Origin: CAZBRS01 sp964494475
GTDB lineage: Bacteria > Myxococcota_A > UBA9042 > CAZBRS01
NCBI GenBank assembly: GCA_964494475.1
Contig: CAZBRS010000038.1
Span: 1-60,364 of the forward strand
Length of the DNA: 60,364 nt
Reading direction: 5' to 3'
In this document: in pieces, positions 16,350 through 25,201 of the stretch
Layout: every line of letters begins with the position of its first letter
Position numbering within the stretch: position 1 is the first letter of the stretch
Position numbers and translations under genes: made by a program
The notes under the pieces: generated by a model
Databases searched by the model: none
Told to the model about the DNA's origin: nothing
Seen by the model: only the letters and a program-made list of their open reading frames with translations

Positions 16350-17021
16350 GTGCCCTTCCGGGTTCGCTATCACGGCCACGCCTGCGTGTCGCTCGACCTG
16401 GGCGGCCTCCGCTTCGTGCTCGACCCCTTCGCCTCGCCCCTGTTCGACGGCCGCTTCACGTACCCCTTGCCGCAAGGCCCCTTCGACGCGGCCGTGTGCT
16501 CGCACCCCCACCCCGACCACGCCCACGTGGGTCCGCACCTCGGAGCCCCGCGGGTCGTCGACGCCGACGCCGACGTCGGGCCGGTGCGCGTGCGCTTCGT
16601 GCCCACCGCCCACGACCCCCACGGCGGCCTCTACCTGGGCGACAGCCGGGCCGTGGTGCTCGACGCGCCCGAGGGGCGGGTGGTGCACTGCGGCGATCTG
16701 GGCGGGCTCCCCGACTCCGCCACGCTGGCGCGCCTGACCGCGCCGGATCTGCTCTTCGTGCCCGTCGGGGGGTGCTATACCCTGGACGCCGCCGAGGCTC
16801 ACCGGCTGGTCGACGTGCTCCGGCCCGGCCGGGTGGTGCCCATCCATTACCGCACCGCCTGGTGCACGCTGCCCCTCGCGAGCCCGCTCGCCTTCCTGCT
16901 CGGCCACCGCGCGCGCTACTACCCGGGCGGCGAGGCGGTGCTCGACCCGGCCGAGGCCGGCGCGCCGAGGATTGCCTGGTTCGGGGTCTACGGAGTCAGA
17001 AGCTCACGTGGTCGAAGGTGA
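16350..17021 (+). CDS. Metallo-beta-lactamase-fold hydrolase (UPF0173-like)
   Basis: A 223-residue protein starting at GTG 16350, one base after the hpt stop. The N-terminal VRYHGHACVSLDLGGLRFVLDPF and the metal motif HPHPDH (residues 52-57) are those of the UPF0173/UlaG-like branch of the metallo-beta-lactamase fold. Further metal-ligand candidates are the histidines in PTAHDPHGG, VVHCGDLG and VPIHYRTAW. The substrate is unknown. The 3' end overlaps the convergent dehydrogenase gene by 26 bp. Confidence 0.8.
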   Translation: MPFRVRYHGHACVSLDLGGLRFVLDPFASPLFDGRFTYPLPQGPFDAAVCSHPHPDHAHVGPHLGAPRVVDADADVGPVRVRFVPTAHDPHGGLYLGDSRAVVLDAPEGRVVHCGDLGGLPDSATLARLTAPDLLFVPVGGCYTLDAAEAHRLVDVLRPGRVVPIHYRTAWCTLPLASPLAFLLGHRARYYPGGEAVLDPAEAGAPRIAWFGVYGVRSSRGRR

Positions 17022-20000
17022 CGGTGCCGGGGGTGGCGTTGGCGCCGCTGGTCACCGCCAGGCCGACCAGGGCGATGGCGGGGAGGGCTACCGTGGTCGA
17101 GCCGACCGCGGTCCAGGCCAGGCCGTCGGGCGAGACCGAGGCCGTGACCGTGTCGCCCACGCGCGCGAGGCGCACCCATCGGGGGGCGCCCCCTCCGCCG
17201 GCCGCCGTGTGCTGGGTCCAGCTGCCGTCGGTCTGCCGGCGCTGGAAGGCGGCGCCGTTGGCCGGCGTGACCACCATCATCGCGTGCGCCGAGCCGCTGG
17301 CGGACGAGCCGCGGATCATGACGCCCGCCTTGGCCCAGGAGTCCGTGGCCTGCTGGCTGGCCACGCGGGCCGTGATCGTGGCGTTCCCCGCGACGGGTTG
17401 CCAGGCGAAGTGGAAGGCGTCGGCGTTCGACCAGATGTCGGCCCCCGCGCCCTTCAGGGTGAACGTCCCGGCGTCGTGGGCGGCCGAGCCGACCGCGCCC
17501 ACGGCGCCCACGTCGGCGTCCTGCCAGGGCGCCGGCAGCCCCACGCCGGGGGCCGTGACGACGATCGTGATCAGCGCCGAGGCGCCCGTGGCCCCCAGTG
17601 CGTCGGTCGCCACCGCGCGGAGCGTGTGCGAGCCGGCCGCCACCCCGTCCCAGGTGATCTGGTAGGGTGGCGAGGCGTCCACGCCCAAAGAGGCGCCGTC
17701 TCCGAAGAACTCGACGTTGGCGATCGTGCCGTCCGGATCGGAGGCGGTGGCCGCGACGGTCACCGTCGCCGGGGCGGCATGGGCGGCGCCGTTCGCGGGC
17801 GCCGTGAGCGTAGCCGAGGGCGCCAGGTTGGCCGGCGGTCCGCCGCCCTCGCCGTTGACCGACACCGCGTCGAAGAGGCTGCTGTTCACGACGCCGACCG
17901 CTCCGCTGGTGACCGCCAGCCCCACCAGGGCCGCGCTCCCCATGGGCACGGCCTCCGAGCCGACCTCGACCCAGCTCACGCCGTCGGGGGAGACGAAGGC
18001 GGAGAACACGTTGCCGGTGCGCTCGAGGCGCAGCCAGGTGGGCGCCGCGATCCCCGAGAGCGTGGAGGCCTGGTTCCACGAGTTGGCCTGTGGACGAACC
18101 TGGAAGGCTGCCCCGTGCGAGGGCGTGACCACCAGCAGGGCGTGCCGGGAGCCCGCCGCCAGCGACTCGCGGATCATGACGCCCGCCTTGGCCCAGGGGT
18201 CGGTCGCCTCGACGTCGATCAGCCGGGCCACGATCTCGCCGTCGCCGTTCAGGGGTTGGTAGGCCAGATGGAAGGCGTCCGCCTGGCCCCAGATGTCGGC
18301 GCCCGAGCCGTCCACGGTGAACGTGCCCGCGTCGAAGCTCGCGCCCCCCGGAGCCCCCACCACGCCCACGTCGGCGTCTTGCCACGGCGCGGGCAGGTCG
18401 GCGCTCGGGGTCGCCACGGCGATCGTCACGAGCGCCGTGGCTCCCGTGGCCCCCTGGTCGTCGGTCGCGACGGCGCCGAGCGTGTGCGATCCTGCCGCGA
18501 CGCCCGTCCAGGTGGCCTGGTAGGGCGACGTGGTGTCACTTCCGACCAGCAGCCCGTCGCCGAAGAAGTCGACCCGCGCGATCGAACCGTCCGGGTCTGA
18601 CGCGGTGGCCGTGAGCGCCACGTTCGCCGGCGCCGAGAAGAAGGCGCCGTCAGACGGGGCGGTCAGGGCGGTCGAGGGGGCCAGGTTGACCGGTCCGCCG
18701 CCGCCGCTGCTCACCGAGACCGTGTCGAAGACCGAGGTGTTCAGCGTGCCGCTCGCGTGGCTGGTCACCGCCAGGCCCACGCGAACGCCGGGGGACATGG
18801 CCACGGTCTCCGAGCCGACCGCCGTCCAGGCCGCGCCGTCGGCCGAGACGTAGCCGCTGAGAACGTCGCCGACGCGCACCAGGCGCACCCAGACCGGCGC
18901 CGAGATCCCGGCCAGCCCCGTCGTCTGGCTCCAGGAGTTTGTCTGGGGGCGGCGCTGGAAGGCCGCGCCGTGCGAAGGCGTGACCACCAGCAGGGCGTGC
19001 CGGGAGCCGGTGGTCAGCGACTCGCGGATCATGACGCCCGCCTTGGCCCAGGGGTTCGTGGCCGCCTGGCTCACCAGGCGGGCGCGGATCTCGCCGTCGC
19101 CGGTCAGCGGCTGGTGCACGAAGTGGAAGCTGTCGGCCTGCCCCCAGATGTCGGCCCCGGCGCCCGCGACGGTGAAGGTCCCGGCGGTGGCCGAGGCGTC
19201 GCCGGCCGCGCCCGTGGCCCCGACGTCGTCGTGCGTCCAGGGCGCGGGGAGGCCGCCCGCCGGTGTGGCCTGGGCGAAGCTCGCCGTCCACGTCGCGGGC
19301 GCCGCCGGGGCGATCGCGTTGTGGGTGCGCGCGCCGCCGTCCGACCAGGCGTCGTAGACCCAGGTGGCGGGTCCGAGGGTCTGGGGCGAAGGCGCGGTCA
19401 GCGACAGGTTCGAGCCCGCGATGACCGTGGCCGTGAAGGGCGTGGTCGCGGTCAGGTCGCTGACGCTCAGCTCGAGGCCCGGTGGCTCGGTCTGCAGCGT
19501 GAGGACGACCGTCTGCGGCAGGAGTTGAATCGTCGACGTCCCGCTGAGGCCGTCGGAGTCGGTGGCGCGCAAGCTGAGCTCGAGGTGCGACGGGTAGTCA
19601 TGGTCCGGCGCCACGAAGCTGCCGCTGGCGACGCCGGGGTACTCCTGCAGGACGTGGGAGTGGCACGCCGACGGGCAGTGCCGCAGGACGAGCGTCCAGG
19701 TGAGCGCCGATGGCGGGAGCGCGCCGTCCTGCTCGTCGCTGGCAGAGCCCGAGAAGGAGAGGACGTCGCCCACCTTCCAGGGCACGCCCGGGTTCGGCGA
19801 GGCGATGTGCGCGGTGGGCGCCGAGCTGTCGACGTTCACGGTCGCGGAGGCGGTGTCGGAGAGCCCCAGGGGATCGGTGACGCGCAGGGAGACGTGCCAG
19901 GCGCCGGCGGTGGGGAAGGTGTGCGAGAACGTCGCGGTGGTCCCGTCGTCGTAGAGGCCGTCGTCGTCCAGGTCCCACTCGTGGAGCAGGTCGTCGCCGG

Positions 20001-21618
20001 CGTCCGGGTCGGTGGAGCCCGAGCCGTCGAGCAGCACCGTGAGCGGCGCCGGCCCGCTGTCGGGGCTCGCCAGCAGGTCGGCCGTCGGAGGCGTGCCCCC
20101 GCTGGCGTAGCCGATGCGGCGCACCGTGCCTTCGTTGAAGTCCACGTAGTACAGGGCGCCGTCCGGCCCCGTCTCCAGGTCCACGGGGCCCGGCGCGCCC
20201 ACCGCGAAGGTCGCGCGCGTGGCGGGGTCCGGCGCGCCGTCGCTCCCCGGGTACATGACGAAGATGCAGTTGCGTGAGTAGTCCGAGAAGAAGAGCGCGT
20301 CCTCGTAGGCGTACGGGTAGCCCCCGCCCTGGTGGAACGCCAGCCCCGACACCGACGCCTGGCCGGTCCCGCAGGGATCGCCCGGCACCACGGTGTCGAC
20401 GTGGGCGTAGGTGAAGACGGGCGGCGTGACCTGGGCCGGGGCCGCGTAGAGCGCCTCGCACGCGTCGGCCCCCAGCCCCCTGTACGAGCCCTCCTTGTCG
20501 GGGCCCTCGTAGCAGGGCCACCCGAAGTTCGTCACGCCCGCCGTCGGGTCGGCCAGGCGGTTGATCTCCTCCCACGCGCCGTAGCCCACGTCGCCGATCC
20601 AGAGCTCGTCGGTGCCGGGACGCGTGGTGAAGCGGAAGGGGTTGCGCAGGCCGCTCGCCACGATGCGGTCCTGGCCAGGGATCGCCGAGCCTGCCAGGGG
20701 GTTGTCGGCCAGCGCCGCGCCCGAGACGGGGTCGAGGCGCAGGATCTTGCCGTCGTAGGTCACGCGGTCGTAGCCGGCCGGCCCCAGGTTCTGCGAGCGA
20801 AACGCGCCTCCCAGGCTCTGGGGCAGCGGCGGCAGGCCGGTCTCGGGGTCGGCCGGAGGATCGTCGCACACGTTCCCGACCTGTCCGTAATCCACGAAGC
20901 TGAAGGCGGCTCCGTCGCCCCCTCCCACGTAGAGCGCGCCATCTTCGCCGAAGAGCACCGTCCCGATGGAGTGGCTCGGGTACTGCTGGCACCAGTTCTC
21001 GAGCAGCACCGTCTCCGGGCCCGTGGCCACGTTGCCGTTCGCCACCAGGCGCGAGAGGCGCGCCGAGGCCACGCAGCCCGAGCCGGTCGGTCCGGGGGGC
21101 GTGGGGCAGGGGTCGCTCCCGGCGCCGGGCGTGCCCCACAGGGGCGCCACCCCGCCGATCTCGGCGTCGCGCGAGTAGAGCACGTAGACCCACGGCACCG
21201 TCGGAAAATCCGGGTGGAGGGCGAGCCCGAGGAGCCCACGATCCCAGAAGTTGTAGACCTCGGTGCGCAGATCGGCGAAGACCGTGCCCGAGGAGGCCTC
21301 GAGGCCGGCGAACACCTTGATGACGCCGCTCTTCTCGGCCACGAACACGCGCCCGTCCGGCGAGAAGGCGAGCGTCGTCGGACGATCGAGCCCGCTGAAC
21401 ACCACCGTCTCGTAGAAGCCGGGCGGCAGGTCGGGGCTCATCGCCGGGGTGAGCGTCGAGAGCGCCCGGGTGAACAGCCCCGGCGCCCCCTGCTCGGCCG
21501 GTCCCTCCGCCTCGCCCGGGACGGCGTCGTCGGTTCCGGCCCCCGAGGTCTCCGCGCACGCGGGGGCGAGCGCCAGCCAAGCCACCAGGAAAATGCCCGA
21601 GCGGGTTCTTCCACGCAT
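16996..21618 (-). CDS. Secreted PQQ-type sugar dehydrogenase with PKD, Ig-like and DUF1349-like repeats
   Basis: A 1540-residue exported protein. The N-terminal signal ends near APAC, so it may be a lipoprotein. Residues about 65-510 form a six-bladed propeller of the soluble glucose/aldose dehydrogenase (GSDH/HHIP) type, with GLDRPTTLAFSPDGRVFVAE, RGLLGLALHPDFP, SGLRNPFRF and IGDVGYGAWEEIN. A PKD domain follows (about 520-605, including GSGSTDPDAGD and HEWDLDDDG), then an Ig-like segment with a CPSACHSH cluster. The C-terminal half alternates two Big-type Ig domains with three DUF1349/LamG-like jelly-roll modules, each containing DIWGQADxFH or DIWSNADAFH and WAKAGVMIR. Such modules bind carbohydrate in other proteins. 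The expected role is oxidation of sugars or polysaccharide ends at the cell surface. Confidence 0.85.
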   Translation of the reverse strand: MRGRTRSGIFLVAWLALAPACAETSGAGTDDAVPGEAEGPAEQGAPGLFTRALSTLTPAMSPDLPPGFYETVVFSGLDRPTTLAFSPDGRVFVAEKSGVIKVFAGLEASSGTVFADLRTEVYNFWDRGLLGLALHPDFPTVPWVYVLYSRDAEIGGVAPLWGTPGAGSDPCPTPPGPTGSGCVASARLSRLVANGNVATGPETVLLENWCQQYPSHSIGTVLFGEDGALYVGGGDGAAFSFVDYGQVGNVCDDPPADPETGLPPLPQSLGGAFRSQNLGPAGYDRVTYDGKILRLDPVSGAALADNPLAGSAIPGQDRIVASGLRNPFRFTTRPGTDELWIGDVGYGAWEEINRLADPTAGVTNFGWPCYEGPDKEGSYRGLGADACEALYAAPAQVTPPVFTYAHVDTVVPGDPCGTGQASVSGLAFHQGGGYPYAYEDALFFSDYSRNCIFVMYPGSDGAPDPATRATFAVGAPGPVDLETGPDGALYYVDFNEGTVRRIGYASGGTPPTADLLASPDSGPAPLTVLLDGSGSTDPDAGDDLLHEWDLDDDGLYDDGTTATFSHTFPTAGAWHVSLRVTDPLGLSDTASATVNVDSSAPTAHIASPNPGVPWKVGDVLSFSGSASDEQDGALPPSALTWTLVLRHCPSACHSHVLQEYPGVASGSFVAPDHDYPSHLELSLRATDSDGLSGTSTIQLLPQTVVLTLQTEPPGLELSVSDLTATTPFTATVIAGSNLSLTAPSPQTLGPATWVYDAWSDGGARTHNAIAPAAPATWTASFAQATPAGGLPAPWTHDDVGATGAAGDASATAGTFTVAGAGADIWGQADSFHFVHQPLTGDGEIRARLVSQAATNPWAKAGVMIRESLTTGSRHALLVVTPSHGAAFQRRPQTNSWSQTTGLAGISAPVWVRLVRVGDVLSGYVSADGAAWTAVGSETVAMSPGVRVGLAVTSHASGTLNTSVFDTVSVSSGGGGPVNLAPSTALTAPSDGAFFSAPANVALTATASDPDGSIARVDFFGDGLLVGSDTTSPYQATWTGVAAGSHTLGAVATDDQGATGATALVTIAVATPSADLPAPWQDADVGVVGAPGGASFDAGTFTVDGSGADIWGQADAFHLAYQPLNGDGEIVARLIDVEATDPWAKAGVMIRESLAAGSRHALLVVTPSHGAAFQVRPQANSWNQASTLSGIAAPTWLRLERTGNVFSAFVSPDGVSWVEVGSEAVPMGSAALVGLAVTSGAVGVVNSSLFDAVSVNGEGGGPPANLAPSATLTAPANGAAHAAPATVTVAATASDPDGTIANVEFFGDGASLGVDASPPYQITWDGVAAGSHTLRAVATDALGATGASALITIVVTAPGVGLPAPWQDADVGAVGAVGSAAHDAGTFTLKGAGADIWSNADAFHFAWQPVAGNATITARVASQQATDSWAKAGVMIRGSSASGSAHAMMVVTPANGAAFQRRQTDGSWTQHTAAGGGGAPRWVRLARVGDTVTASVSPDGLAWTAVGSTTVALPAIALVGLAVTSGANATPGTVTFDHVSF
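16999..19252 (-). repeat. Three direct coding repeats (DUF1349-like modules) in the sugar dehydrogenase
   Basis: Modules of about 540 bp lie at roughly 16999-17540, 17860-18400 and 18705-19252, separated by Ig-like linkers of about 300 bp. Each begins LPAPW and ends FDxVSV or FDHVSF. The second and third units are closest to each other. They arose by tandem duplication within the gene. Confidence 0.75.
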
Positions 21619-21682
21619 GTTCTACCCCTCGCGCCGGGCAGCCGACGCCTGGATAAATCTATATCGTTCAGTCTACTTTAAA

Positions 21683-21710
21683 GTGAAAGGCCCGCGGAGG
21701 AGCGCGTCAA
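21683..21710 (-). promoter_or_regulatory. Possible promoter region of the sugar dehydrogenase gene
   Basis: The 123-bp space upstream holds TTGACG (minus strand, 21705-21710) followed by a markedly AT-rich stretch (21651-21690, with TTTAAAG and GATATAGAT). No clean -10 lies 17 bp downstream, so the exact start cannot be placed. Confidence 0.25.
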
Positions 21711-21711
21711 G

Positions 21712-21726
21712 GGACCCGGGGGGTCC
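21712..21726. terminator. Short GC hairpin after the epimerase gene
   Basis: GGACCC (21712-21717), loop GGG, GGGTCC (21721-21726) lies just after the epimerase stop on the minus strand. There is no following U tract, so it is only a possible terminator. Confidence 0.25.
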
Positions 21727-21741
21727 GGGGCTGGCGGGGGG

Positions 21742-22734
21742 CTAGATCGCGACCCGTGGGATGGGGGCAGGGGGCACGGCGAGGCCGCGCGCGCGCGCCA
21801 TGTGCCACAGCCCCTCTTCGATCGAGACCGTGGGCTGGTAGTCGAGCAGGGTCCGCGCCAGCGTGATGTCGAGCGCGCCGCGGCGGGGACGGTCGCTGGC
21901 CTCGGGGCGCACGTCGAGGGTGACGCCGGGCACGTAGGCGGCCACCACCTCGGCCAGCTCGCGCAGCGAGCGACCGTCGCCGCTGGAGAGGTTGAAGGTC
22001 TGGCCGGCGGCGGCCGGGTGCTCGAGGCAGGCCGTCATGCCGGCCACGGCGTCGGTGACGAAGGTGAAGTCGAGGCGCTCGAGCCCGCCGGCGAACAGCA
22101 CGAGCGGCTTGCCCGCCAGGGCGTTGTCGAGGAAGAGCTGGGTCACGCGGCCGTTGAAGTCGCCGGGCCCGTAGACGACGCTGGGGCGCACCACGACGGC
22201 CTCGAAGGGGGTGCGGCGGGCCCAGCTCATCACCAGGGCCTCGCACGCGAGCTTGGTCGCGCCATAGGGGTCGATGGGGCGGCAGGCGTGGGTCTCGGCG
22301 GCCACGCCGTTGTCGAAGTGGCCGTAGACCATCGACGACGACACGAAGACCAGCCTCCGGAAGCCCGGCTGGCGGGCGCAGGCGTCGAGCAGGCGCGCCG
22401 TGGCGTCGAGGTTCGCGGACACGGCGATCAGGGGCTCGCGGGCGGCCACGTCGGCACGCGCCAGGCCGGCGAGGTGCAGCGCGTGGGTCGGCCGCACCTG
22501 GCGAAAGACCTCGAGCGCCGCGCCCTCGGCCAGCAGGTCGGCCTCGAGCACCCGGGCGTTGCAGCGGGCCAGGCGCTCGCGGCGCGCGTCGACCTCGGCC
22601 TGGTGCGCAGGCAGCAGGGGCACGCCGTTGAACCAGGTGTTGTCGACCGCGAACGCTTCGTGGCCGGCCTTCGCGAAGTGCTCGGTGACGTGTGAGCCGA
22701 TGAACCCGAGCCCCCCCGTGATCAGCACGCGCAC
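21742..22734 (-). CDS. NAD-dependent epimerase/dehydratase (extended SDR)
   Basis: A 330-residue protein starting at GTG 22734 with GGAGGG upstream. The nucleotide-binding motif ITGGLGFIGSHVTEH is at residues 5-19, VFVSSSMVYG holds the catalytic serine/threonine region, and DPYGATKLACE holds the YxxxK pair near residues 154 and 158. RPSVVYGPGDFNGRV is the NDP-sugar-binding region. It is probably a UDP-glucose or UDP-galacturonate 4-epimerase, or another nucleotide-sugar enzyme for surface polysaccharide; the precise sugar cannot be read from sequence. It has its own promoter and may be the only gene on its transcript. Confidence 0.88.
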   Translation of the reverse strand: MRVLITGGLGFIGSHVTEHFAKAGHEAFAVDNTWFNGVPLLPAHQAEVDARRERLARCNARVLEADLLAEGAALEVFRQVRPTHALHLAGLARADVAAREPLIAVSANLDATARLLDACARQPGFRRLVFVSSSMVYGHFDNGVAAETHACRPIDPYGATKLACEALVMSWARRTPFEAVVVRPSVVYGPGDFNGRVTQLFLDNALAGKPLVLFAGGLERLDFTFVTDAVAGMTACLEHPAAAGQTFNLSSGDGRSLRELAEVVAAYVPGVTLDVRPEASDRPRRGALDITLARTLLDYQPTVSIEEGLWHMARARGLAVPPAPIPRVAI

Positions 22735-22758
22735 GACGCCCTCCGAAGCTGCCGGCGT

Positions 22759-22787
22759 AGGATACGAGGCGCGCGCGGGCGTGTCAA
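22759..22787 (-). promoter_or_regulatory. Candidate sigma70-type promoter of the epimerase gene
   Basis: Minus strand TTGACA (22782-22787), 17 bp, TATCCT (22759-22764). The -35 is perfect, the -10 matches four of six, and the spacing is ideal. The predicted start is about 18 bp before the GTG. Confidence 0.65.
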
Positions 22788-22840
22788 CGCGCCCTCCCGG
22801 AGGTTCCGCGTGAATATCCCGCGACTCGACTCGTCTGATC

Positions 22841-22869
22841 TTGCCGGGCGCGAGGATAGACGGTACGCT
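22841..22869 (+). promoter_or_regulatory. Candidate promoter of the four-haem cytochrome gene
   Basis: TTGCCG (22841-22846), 17 bp, TACGCT (22864-22869). The -10 keeps T1, A2 and T6 and resembles TACGTT at 14315. The start would be about 41 bp before the ATG at 22917, which has GGAGGAGAG upstream. Confidence 0.4.
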
Positions 22870-22916
22870 ATAGCAAACCTGGGGCCCGCCAAGGGACGAA
22901 TCGAGGAGGAGAGATC

Positions 22917-23264
22917 ATGAAGCGTTGGACGATGATGTTGAGCTTGGTGGTGGCGTTCCTGTTCGCGGGCACGCTGTACGCCGAGAACAAGGGCGCCGCC
23001 AAGATCGAGCTGAAGGGCCCGACGAAGGGCGCCGTGCAGTTCGATCACGCCAAGCACCAGGCCCTGCCCGCGACGGCCTGCAACAAGTGCCACCACAAGG
23101 ACGCGGCCGGCAAAGAGGCCAAGTGCAGCGGTTGCCACGACGACAAGGCCGCCGTGAAGACCAAGGACGCCTTCCACAAGTCGTGCCAGGGCTGCCACAA
23201 AGAGGTGGCCAAGGCCGGCAAGAAGACGGGCCCGACCATGAAGTGCGCCGAGTGCCACAAGTAG
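22917..23264 (+). CDS. Periplasmic cytochrome c3-type protein with four haem motifs
   Basis: A 115-residue protein with a cleavable signal peptide (MKRWTMMLSLVVAFLFAGTLYA). The mature part carries CNKCH, CSGCH, CQGCH and CAECH, and histidines in FDHAKHQALP, HHKD and FHKSC that can act as distal ligands. This is the layout of the class III (c3/c7) family: c7 has three haems in about 70 residues and c3 four in about 107. Lysines surround the haem sites, as in c3. It is a likely soluble periplasmic electron carrier and could feed the 13-haem conduit about 9 kb away; that link is inferred. Confidence 0.9.
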   Translation: MKRWTMMLSLVVAFLFAGTLYAENKGAAKIELKGPTKGAVQFDHAKHQALPATACNKCHHKDAAGKEAKCSGCHDDKAAVKTKDAFHKSCQGCHKEVAKAGKKTGPTMKCAECHK

Positions 23265-23279
23265 CCGTCGTCCGACGGC
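23264..23279. terminator. Palindromic hairpin after the cytochrome gene
   Basis: GCCGTCG (23264-23270), TC, CGACGGC (23273-23279) begins at the last base of the cytochrome stop codon. The stem is seven GC-rich pairs with a very tight loop. No U tract follows, so it may slow or end transcription before guaA but is not a classic terminator. Confidence 0.35.
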
Positions 23280-23355
23280 CGCTTCGAACCATTTCCCCTC
23301 CCGCCTTCGCCCGGAATCGAGTACAACTCGCGCATCTACCGTCGCGGGGCCTTCG

Positions 23356-25176
23356 ATGCACCACGATCGCGTCGCCGTCGTCGATTTCGGCGGACAATAC
23401 GCTCACCTGATCGCCACCAAGGTCCGCAGGCTCAACGTGCTGGCCGAGATCCGGCAGCCGGAGGACCCCATCGAGGCCTTCGCTCCGTACCGGGCCATCA
23501 TCCTGTCGGGCAGCCCGAGCCTCAGCTCGCACGGCGAAGACTCGGACTACACGCGCGCCCTGTACGATCTCGACGTGCCCATCCTCGGGTTCTGCTTCGG
23601 GCACCAGGAGATCGCCAAGCAGTACGGGGGCACCGTCGTGAACGGCGGGCGCGAGTGGGGCAAGACCGAGCTGCACGTGCTGAAGCCGCACCCCCTCTTC
23701 GAGGGCGTGCCGGCCGTCGACACGGTGTGGATGAGCCACTTCGACAGCGTGACCGAGGTCGGCCCCGGCTTCGAGGAGCTGGCCACCAGCACCGTGGGCC
23801 CCGACCAGCCCGTGCACCGCTTCGCGGCCCTCGGCAACGACACCCTGAAGCGCTACGGCTTCCAGTTCCACCCCGAGGTCGACGACTCGGTGCACGGCAG
23901 CGTGATGATCGCGAACTTCCTGTTTCGCATCGCCGGCGTGCAGCCCACCTGGACCATGGAGCGCTACCTCGAAGAGCGGGTCGAGGCCCTCAAGCAGCAG
24001 GTGGGCGACCGTTCGGTCTTCCTGCTGGCCTCGGGCGGCGTCGACTCGACCGTGGCGGCGCGGCTCCTCGGCCAGGCCCTCGGCCCGGAGCGCCTGCACC
24101 TGCTGCACGTCGACAACGGCCTCATGCGCAAGGGCGAGAGCCGCCAGGTGCTCCAGCTCTTCGGGCGCCTGGGGCTCGCCAAGAACCTGCACTTCGTCGA
24201 CGCCACCTCCGACTTCCTCGGCGCCTGCGCCGGACTCGCCGAGCCCGAGGCCAAGCGGCGCGCCATCGGCGAGACGTTCATCACCGTCTTCGAGCGCGAG
24301 GCGCGTCGCCACGGCCTCCAGATGCACCTGCTGGGGCAGGGCACCATCTACCCCGACACCATCGAGACCGGCGGCACGAAGCGCGCTGACACCATCAAGA
24401 CCCACCACAACCGCGTGCCCGTCATCGACGAGATGATCCGCGCGGGGCGGGTGGTCGAGCCGCTGGTCGACCTGTACAAGGTCGAGGTGCGCGAGCTCGG
24501 CGAGAAGCTCGGCATCCCCCACGAGGCGCTGTGGCGGCACCCTTTCCCCGGCCCCGGGCTCGGCGTGCGTTGCCTGTGCTCGGCCGCCGAGGTGTCCGAC
24601 GCCGAGATCGAGGCGCTGCGCGCGCCGCTGTCGGCCGTGGCCGAGCGCCACGGGCTCGAGGCGCGGCCCCTGCCCATCCGGTCGGTGGGCGTGAAGGCCG
24701 ACCTGCGCTCGTACGAGCACCCCGCGCTGCTGCAGGGCTACCTGCCCTGGGAGCGGCTCATCGAGGCCGTGGGAGCCATCCTCAAGGATGTGCCGGGCCT
24801 GAACCGCTGCGTGTGGAACCTGGGCCCCCGCCTTCCCGTCAAGGCGCGCGTGGTGCCTGCGTTCCTGACGCGAGAGCGCCTCGAGCTGCTGCGCGAGGCC
24901 GACGGCATCGTGATGGACGGGCTCAAGCGCTACGAGCTGTACGACGAGATCTGGCAGTGCCCCACGGTGCTCCTGCCCCTCGAGCTCGACGGCCGCGGCG
25001 CCGACATGCTGATCGTGCGCCCCGTGCTCTCCGAGCGCGCCATGACCGCGCAACCCGCGCCCCTGCCCGACGAGCTGCTGGCCGAGCTCACCCGCGACCT
25101 CATGTCGCTGCCGGGCATCTCGGGGCTCGGCCTCGATCTCACGTCGAAGCCGCCCGGAACCATCGAGTGGGAGTAG
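23356..25176 (+). CDS. guaA: GMP synthase (glutamine-hydrolysing), long form
   Basis: A 606-residue enzyme converting XMP to GMP with glutamine and ATP. The class I amidotransferase domain spans about residues 5-195, with the nucleophile in GFCFGHQEI (near residue 80) and the histidine/glutamate of FHPE (near 173). The ATP-pyrophosphatase motif LASGGVDSTVAARL starts near residue 225. The C-terminal half includes GQGTIYPDTIETGG and HPFPGPGLGVRCL, diagnostic for GuaA. It is about 80 residues longer than most bacterial GuaA (about 525), with an expanded dimerisation region after RCLCS, so it belongs to the longer GMPS subgroup. It is transcribed alone and converges on lpd. Confidence 0.95.
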   Translation: MHHDRVAVVDFGGQYAHLIATKVRRLNVLAEIRQPEDPIEAFAPYRAIILSGSPSLSSHGEDSDYTRALYDLDVPILGFCFGHQEIAKQYGGTVVNGGREWGKTELHVLKPHPLFEGVPAVDTVWMSHFDSVTEVGPGFEELATSTVGPDQPVHRFAALGNDTLKRYGFQFHPEVDDSVHGSVMIANFLFRIAGVQPTWTMERYLEERVEALKQQVGDRSVFLLASGGVDSTVAARLLGQALGPERLHLLHVDNGLMRKGESRQVLQLFGRLGLAKNLHFVDATSDFLGACAGLAEPEAKRRAIGETFITVFEREARRHGLQMHLLGQGTIYPDTIETGGTKRADTIKTHHNRVPVIDEMIRAGRVVEPLVDLYKVEVRELGEKLGIPHEALWRHPFPGPGLGVRCLCSAAEVSDAEIEALRAPLSAVAERHGLEARPLPIRSVGVKADLRSYEHPALLQGYLPWERLIEAVGAILKDVPGLNRCVWNLGPRLPVKARVVPAFLTRERLELLREADGIVMDGLKRYELYDEIWQCPTVLLPLELDGRGADMLIVRPVLSERAMTAQPAPLPDELLAELTRDLMSLPGISGLGLDLTSKPPGTIEWE

Positions 25177-25200
25177 GGGCGGAGCCGACCGGCCCGCCCC
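25176..25200. terminator. Bidirectional terminator-like hairpin between guaA and lpd
   Basis: GGGGCGG (25176-25182) and CCGCCCC (25194-25200) form a perfect seven-pair stem with an 11-nt loop, exactly filling the space between the two convergent stop codons. No U tract is present on either side. Confidence 0.45.
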
Positions 25201-25201
25201 G

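Noticed and set aside
23265..23355. A purine riboswitch before guaA
   Set aside because: The 91-bp leader is too short and shows only one small hairpin without conserved aptamer elements.
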